Made by a program: the position numbers and the translations under genes. This document shows, piece after piece, positions 58,816 to 64,000 of a DNA stretch of 64,000 nucleotides. Where the stretch lies: NCBI GenBank assembly GCA_026874595.1, contig CM049314.1, forward strand, positions 77,478,300 to 77,542,299. Direction: 5' to 3'. The DNA is from Sipunculus nudus (lineage: Eukaryota > Annelida > Sipuncula > Golfingiida > Sipunculidae). Every line of letters begins with the position of its first letter. The first letter of the stretch is position 1. The notes under the pieces are model-generated. The model searched no databases and was not told where the DNA came from. It was given only the letters and a program-made list of their open reading frames with translations.

Positions 58816-61051
58816 TATATTTTGCATCAACTGGTATTTTTCCGTTTTAGATAAATGAAGGGCATTGGCTGCTCTGTGTCAGGGTTTCGCTGAATGTGTC
58901 CGTGATATTTTGGATCCCTGGTAAGACAGTTTTCCCTGCGGCGTGTTCTGATGAAAGTAAACGTATGTGTCTGACCTCACTCTCTTCTTACTTGTGTCCA
59001 GGTAAACGAGGATATATTGTTTGAACATGACAATGACAGATGTCTGACCATGGCCTAAGAATACCTCAAGGGAATTCACAGACTGGCATACGCCTGCAGG
59101 TAACCTACAAAAATATCATGCCTCAGGTGAGGTTGACTAGAACAAATGTAAGTGAGATATCCAACCAGCCCTGTTCTGATATATTCTATACGTTAAAGTA
59201 TAGAGTTTATTCTCCACATTTCGGCTGACATATGAATTCCTTATTTTCATTATTTTCATATAATAAAATTCTACATTGCTTAGTTTTTATATCATAGATT
59301 TGGGAAAAATCGGCAATTTTAATAATTGATGATGGTTTTAACAAATTATTTTTGAGGATAAATATTCCATCTCAAAGTCACGATTTACGAACAACAATAA
59401 AAAATTAGAGTGATCCAAAAAGTAACCAGGTCACATTTTATCTGTCCTAGACGAGGAATTTCAGATAAAGTGCTTTGTGAAGCACCTGATTAATGGACCG
59501 CATCTTAGGGTTTTGCAGACTCTATTGTGTTTATGCATTGTTTCTTAGCCAACTGACGCATAGAAAGACGCAGAGGGCTCTGGCTAGAAACCTGAAAAGA
59601 CAGAGAGCATTCTATATACAAAAAAAATATTGTGCTGAATAATTTCCTTTCTTGAACAGCTATTTCTTTCTCATTAATTCATTGGCTTGGTTTCTTACGG
59701 GGTCCTTTTGGAAATCAAGTTTGTCTCGAGTTCAAGCGGAGACGAAACACAGTTGTATGGAGACAATTTAATATGAATGATTTATCTTTGCTTTCCATCT
59801 CCGCCGCGGCTGTCCCGGAGGCAATGTCTGGCTTTATGTCTGGTATAACTCTGACATTCAGTCGCCCTCGAGAAATTTTATTTTATTTTATTTTTGACAA
59901 GGAAGGCGATTGTAAGAGGTTAAGAAATATGTCTTTGAAAATCTGATTAGAGTATCCGAAAGTCAGGTTCTGAAGTTAACAGGACTAAAGGCCGTTATTT
60001 CACACGATTCAATCTTAGAAAGAGGTCAAGGAAGACCGATGATGAGAGACGAGGAAAAGGAGAAACGGATGCACATGCGGAAAACGAAAATGACAAATTG
60101 GTCTGTGAAATATCATACAGGACACTAAATTATTTTTTTTTTCATCGCGTGCTCATGTGGTAGATATATAATGAAGAACAAAAATTACAGTCTATATATT
60201 AAATCCCCAAGGCATGTTTATTTTCATTGGATATAAATTAAGGCTGTTTTAAATAAATGCATGTATAGCACTTTATTAATTTAAACATTAAACATTTGAA
60301 TAATAACCAAAAATATCTAAATAATTACTGTGTATGTTTCTCTGAAAGTATGTTAGGTATCATTTAAAATAGGTCCATATAACCGCACGTAGTTCATGGT
60401 ATTAACATCTAATGTCCTTAATTTATATTTTTGCACAAATGTAAAATTAATCTTAAAATTATTTTCTTACCAAACGATATCGAATTTAAATTTGTTCAAA
60501 TCATCTTCCAAAAAATCATTACAGAGGATATCATGTATGCATCATTTTAGGCAAAATATTGGAATTTGTTTTTCGAGATAAGATTTTTTTATTTATTTTC
60601 TTTTCAATTAATTTTAAAGTGCTTTACTCAAGAAACCCCTTTTACAAATATCCCTTCTTCTAAGGTTAAAAAAACACCTTTCCTTTTAAACATTAATATT
60701 ACTTTTTTTATTTCCACCATGAACTATTAGTACAAGAAATGTTAAGGACACTCTTAAAACAGACAGTGTTAGTATTAATGTTAACCGGGTATGCTAGGGC
60801 AGGAAGAAAAACAAATACAGAAGGAACAATTCTGAAAGTATGTCTTAGTTTTTTTTTTTCCCCAGTATAGTATTTATATATTAAAAATGTTAGTGTATTA
60901 AAGAGGTTCCCTATCATCTTAAAAACAGCATCAAGGCTGACACGCTTATATTAAGGCTTCACCATAACTGGCTTATTAGAATATTAAGTTAAGTTAATAC
61001 CGTCCTTATCATTTTATGCATCTGTTTCATACTTCTGGTCGTGGTCAACAT
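58816..61051. other. No gene seen
   Basis: AT-rich with a GC-richer patch at 59795-59875 (TCCGCCGCGGCTGTCCCGG, CAGTCGCCCTCGAG) that has an open frame of about 45 codons but no recognised domain. It may be a conserved noncoding element. Confidence 0.4.
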
Positions 61052-61945
61052 TTTTACAGGTGCCCTTTTCATTTTGTGCATCAGTCTTGCATGTGTTTCT
61101 TTATTGCGCGCAGGTGTGCTCCACATGTTGCTGACATTTGGTTCGTGTGCCACGCGTAGCTCGTGTTGTAGCGGCCTCGCCTGGCCGGATGTTGCAGGCT
61201 CGGTTTAATCCGCATTGGTTGAACCCTGGCGTGTAGATCCAGAGCGTTCTTTGTTCTAGTATGTATTTTGAGTGTCTGTACTATGTATTATGTATTGTTC
61301 TTTTCGATTGGTCGTGAAAGGGAATTTTCTAGAGTTTTCGGAGGAAAGGTTATAAAAAGAGGCCGTGTTTTTAAGCTGAGAGAGAGGTCAGAGAATATTC
61401 CAGCGGACACAGAAGAGTGAAACCTTTTCTGGAACATGCAGCAGTTTTGAAGAGATTTTCTTCAAATTTATGACGGATTTTATGTAGTCTTCAGTTTGCC
61501 TTTCGGATCACTGCCAGGATTTCAGTTTTAGATAACAATAAATTGATTTCGTAATTACATTGGACTGTTATTCTCCGAGAGAATTTGTGTGAACTGTTCG
61601 TTCGGCTTATATATTTTAAAGGACTTATCGCTGTGACAGTGGTGGTATCCAGGTACTGTGCACTTTGTATATTTTACTGTGTGATTGTATTGATTTGCTG
61701 TAATACTGCTGTAATACTGTGTAATTGTATTGATATAGTGTATTGTAATGTTAGGGTTGTTTTAAGAATAAATTATTAGTATATATAGTTATATTTGTTA
61801 AAAAAAAAAAAAAACTACTGACTTCTCTATTCATTCCCCTAGACATTTCACGCTGCCTAGTGTTACAGAATCTGATTTTTTTTCTCCATTACAAAATTTA
61901 TGTTCATCACGCATACGTGATGTGTTTATATTAGCTTCCGTAACA
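61052..61945 (+). mobile_element. 894-bp solo LTR, same family as 14376-15208
   Basis: It starts TTTTACAGGTGCCC (one base from TGTTACAGGTGCTC) and ends TTCCGTAACA. Shared blocks with the 14.4-kb LTR include CGTAGCTCGTGTTGTAG, ATTATTCTCCGAGAGAATT (here GTTATTCTCC), TGGTGGTATCCAGGTACTGT and CCTAGTGTTACAGAATCTGA. A TATA box TATAAAAA lies at 61351-61358 and AATAAA at 61767-61772. No primer-binding site follows and no polypurine tract precedes it, so it is a solo LTR left by recombination. It is about 60 bases longer than the other LTR, with added sequence near its start and a poly-A run at 61801-61814. No clear target duplication. Confidence 0.88.
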
Positions 61946-62024
61946 ACCTTATAATTATGTCCGACCAATTTTTCATTGCAATGATTCCAGTTAAAGGTGC
62001 CTATACCTGGGTATTCAAAATATG

Positions 62025-62026
<2 letters not shown>

Positions 62027-62115
<89 letters not shown>
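62027..62115. repeat. (TA)n microsatellite
   Basis: A run of about 43 units with one AAAT-type interruption near 62095. It lies about 80 bases after the solo LTR. Confidence 0.97.
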
Positions 62116-62399
62116 AACCTGTATTTTTTTTAATTTCAATTAAATATAACTTTCTTAAGAAAGGTGTTATTGTTCCAGTTTAGGTTAAGGTATATAATAT
62201 TCCATAGTAATCTCAGAAATGAAACTAAATCTTTAATTATATTTAATAATATATTTAATTTCTGTTAAATAACAGAATAAATATTTTCTGAATAGCAGGA
62301 GCGATGATTTTCAGTATATTCCGTATATCATGAAATACACATTCGTTTTTCATAAAAGGCACTATAGAAGGTTCTTCGTTCTACGTCTGCCTGCAGCCC

Positions 62400-62545
62400 G
62401 TGACCAGTACAAATCCACTCCTTGGTCAAGAGTGGCGCCCTTGTAGGAGAAACTTCAGCGATGAGTCTTATAGCTGACGGCGTTCAGGCCAGGATATGAA
62501 CCCACTACCTACCGGTCACATCCATTACGCCACTACGCTTTATAC
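62400..62545 (-). repeat. tRNA-headed SINE, separate family
   Basis: On the minus strand GTAGTGGCGTAATGGATGTG is an A-box region and GGGTTCATATCC (62492-62503) a B box about 30 bases later. Then comes GGCCTGAACGCCGTCAGC and a GC-rich body to about 62400. It does not match families A or B. Confidence 0.5.
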
Positions 62546-64000
62546 GTTGTGTACATAACCCTGCACTTTTACTTCTCAGGTCTCGCAGAAGTTATATCTT
62601 CAATCAATCTAAAGTTAGTCTTCCACAGGTTCCTCCGTTTTACCTATAAATAGTGAAAGAGAACCGTAACATCTAGCGTCAGGTGTGGAAATGAACGCCA
62701 AATAGAAGATCTTATTATCGGAGTTCTAAGACACCTGCGATCTCCATATAAAGTCGAGCAAGTGCCATGATAATTTAATTTGAAGAACTAGAAGAACAAA
62801 GAATATCAACTATGAACTTTGCAATGGCCTATAAATTAAATCAAAACTTTTATGTAGAGTTTCAAAAGAGGGTTAGTTTAAAGTGAAATACTGGAAATGC
62901 TATTATAAAACAGTTATACGCCTGTCTGGTTATTAGCATGGTAATTAGCGAGTTAAAAGTATTGTTTAAATTGGTGAATACATCTGCTTTAATAATTCTA
63001 ACCTAATTATTTCTGGAACTTTATACGGAATTCATTTTGTTTAGATTGTTAGGGAGTAAGATAACGCGGGCATAATCCTAATTTAATTAGGAACGCTTTA
63101 TTTGCCATTTTGAAAATAAATCTATAACATGATTCGACTTTCATTCTCCAGGCCAAAAAAAAATCTAGTTTCGAACTACAGGTCGGACGAATCAACTGCT
63201 TGTGGCACCCTTAACTGTATGTTGAGTCGGCCATGAAAATTGATTCTATCTTTATGAGTAATAATTCCGATCTTTTATTTCACATAAAATGTCTGACAGG
63301 TAATGACGCAAGTGCAATCGAGTACGTAAATGCAGCAGGAGATGCATTTTATTTTGAAAAAAAATAACGCTTCAATAGTTCATGATATTTATATCGAAAC
63401 TTGTTATTTTCCAAATATAAGCTAGAAAACACAAACTCTAAAATGTAATTTAAAAGGTAGCTAGGATCATTGAAATGACACCTATTGCTATATACTCCCC
63501 CAGAGCTGACGACATTACGTAATAATTAGCGTCATTAGTGAGCCATATTCAGTATTACGAGGCAGCAAGCTTAATTTTTACAAACATCTTACAAGCGGCG
63601 GTGGTTAGTGAGTTTGTCGTGCCTTAGATCTAATGACAATGTACGGAGCCCGGGAGACGACATGGTGAAAACTATTTATTAATTCGTGCTCATGAATTAC
63701 TTATCCGTGCGCACGAATTACAAGGTGTAAAAAATATATTTCCAAGGTGGAAAGACATTTATTTCAACAGGATAACAAAGTATAGCCGATAAGGCCAATA
63801 CAACTGCTCTCCTGCATATAAATTAAAAGAAAGTGAAAAATTAACATGAATGTATATATCTATATACAAGTGATCAGATTGAAAAGTGCACATATATTCA
63901 CACACGATAAGATATATATTTATATAGATATATAATATACGTTAATACAGATTGACATTCCACATACACTGATACTTATACATATATTATTACTGGTAGG
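62546..64000. other. No gene seen
   Basis: AT-rich. A perfect 10-bp inverted repeat, TAATTCGTGC (63680-63689) and GCACGAATTA (63711-63720), lies near a slightly GC-richer block at 63590-63660. No coding frame is supported. Confidence 0.45.

Noticed and set aside
1-64000. CRISPR arrays, bacterial operons, phage or plasmid origins
   Set aside because: Base composition, microsatellites, SINEs and LTR elements show animal nuclear DNA; no repeat-spacer array was seen. The motif array at 54.2 kb has no unique spacers.

Overview
This is eukaryotic, AT-rich, gene-poor DNA. It has long intergenic or intronic tracts without open frames, long TA, TC, TG and TAA microsatellites, poly-G/poly-C runs, tRNA-headed SINEs, small DNA transposons and LTR-retroelement debris. 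A Gmr1-like (SCAN-type) Ty3/gypsy gag next to several tRNA-SINE families suggests a marine invertebrate; a mollusc is my best guess, but this is inference. No bacterial-style operon, intact host protein gene, rRNA or functional tRNA gene was recognised. Open frames of 60-130 codons are what chance gives here and most fall inside repeats.

Layout. 0-9.8 kb: a diverged tandem repeat, SINEs, a 197-bp MITE, a small broken cysteine-rich frame followed by a cluster of four related 19-bp motifs, a TTAA-flanked element, and a damaged retroelement copy (8.8-9.5 kb). 13.5-16.6 kb: a tandem duplication, then a retroelement with an 833-bp LTR, a tRNA-Pro-type primer-binding site, a broken gag, a polypurine tract and an unrelated short LTR-like unit. 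17.9-25.3 kb: two more TTAA elements, a pogo/Tigger-like relic and a SINE. 30-34 kb: the most host-gene-like zone, with two CpG-rich islands, a 182-bp Tigger-type MITE, one candidate internal exon (+) and one candidate first exon (-). 39.7-51.4 kb: TTAA element, SINEs and a 0.63-kb element with inverted ends. 53.8-55.9 kb: a 1,648-bp non-autonomous DNA transposon whose long inverted ends are arrays of a 15-bp motif; a neighbouring duplicate of the target preserves the empty site and so proves a 5-bp target duplication. 57.7-58.6 kb: an old tandem array of about 120-bp units. 61.05-61.95 kb: a solo LTR of the 14.4-kb family.

The elements are related: the two long LTRs are one family; the two gag copies share the same abnormal junction to a primer-binding-site-like sequence; five SINE copies form one family, three more form a second; four TTAA-flanked elements form a third. 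The gag copies, LTRs and DNA elements are non-autonomous or dead: no reverse transcriptase, integrase or transposase frame is visible. The strongest novel signals are the array-ended transposon with its paralogous empty site, the compensatory hairpin changes in the short LTR-like unit, and the gag/PBS fusion shared by two copies.
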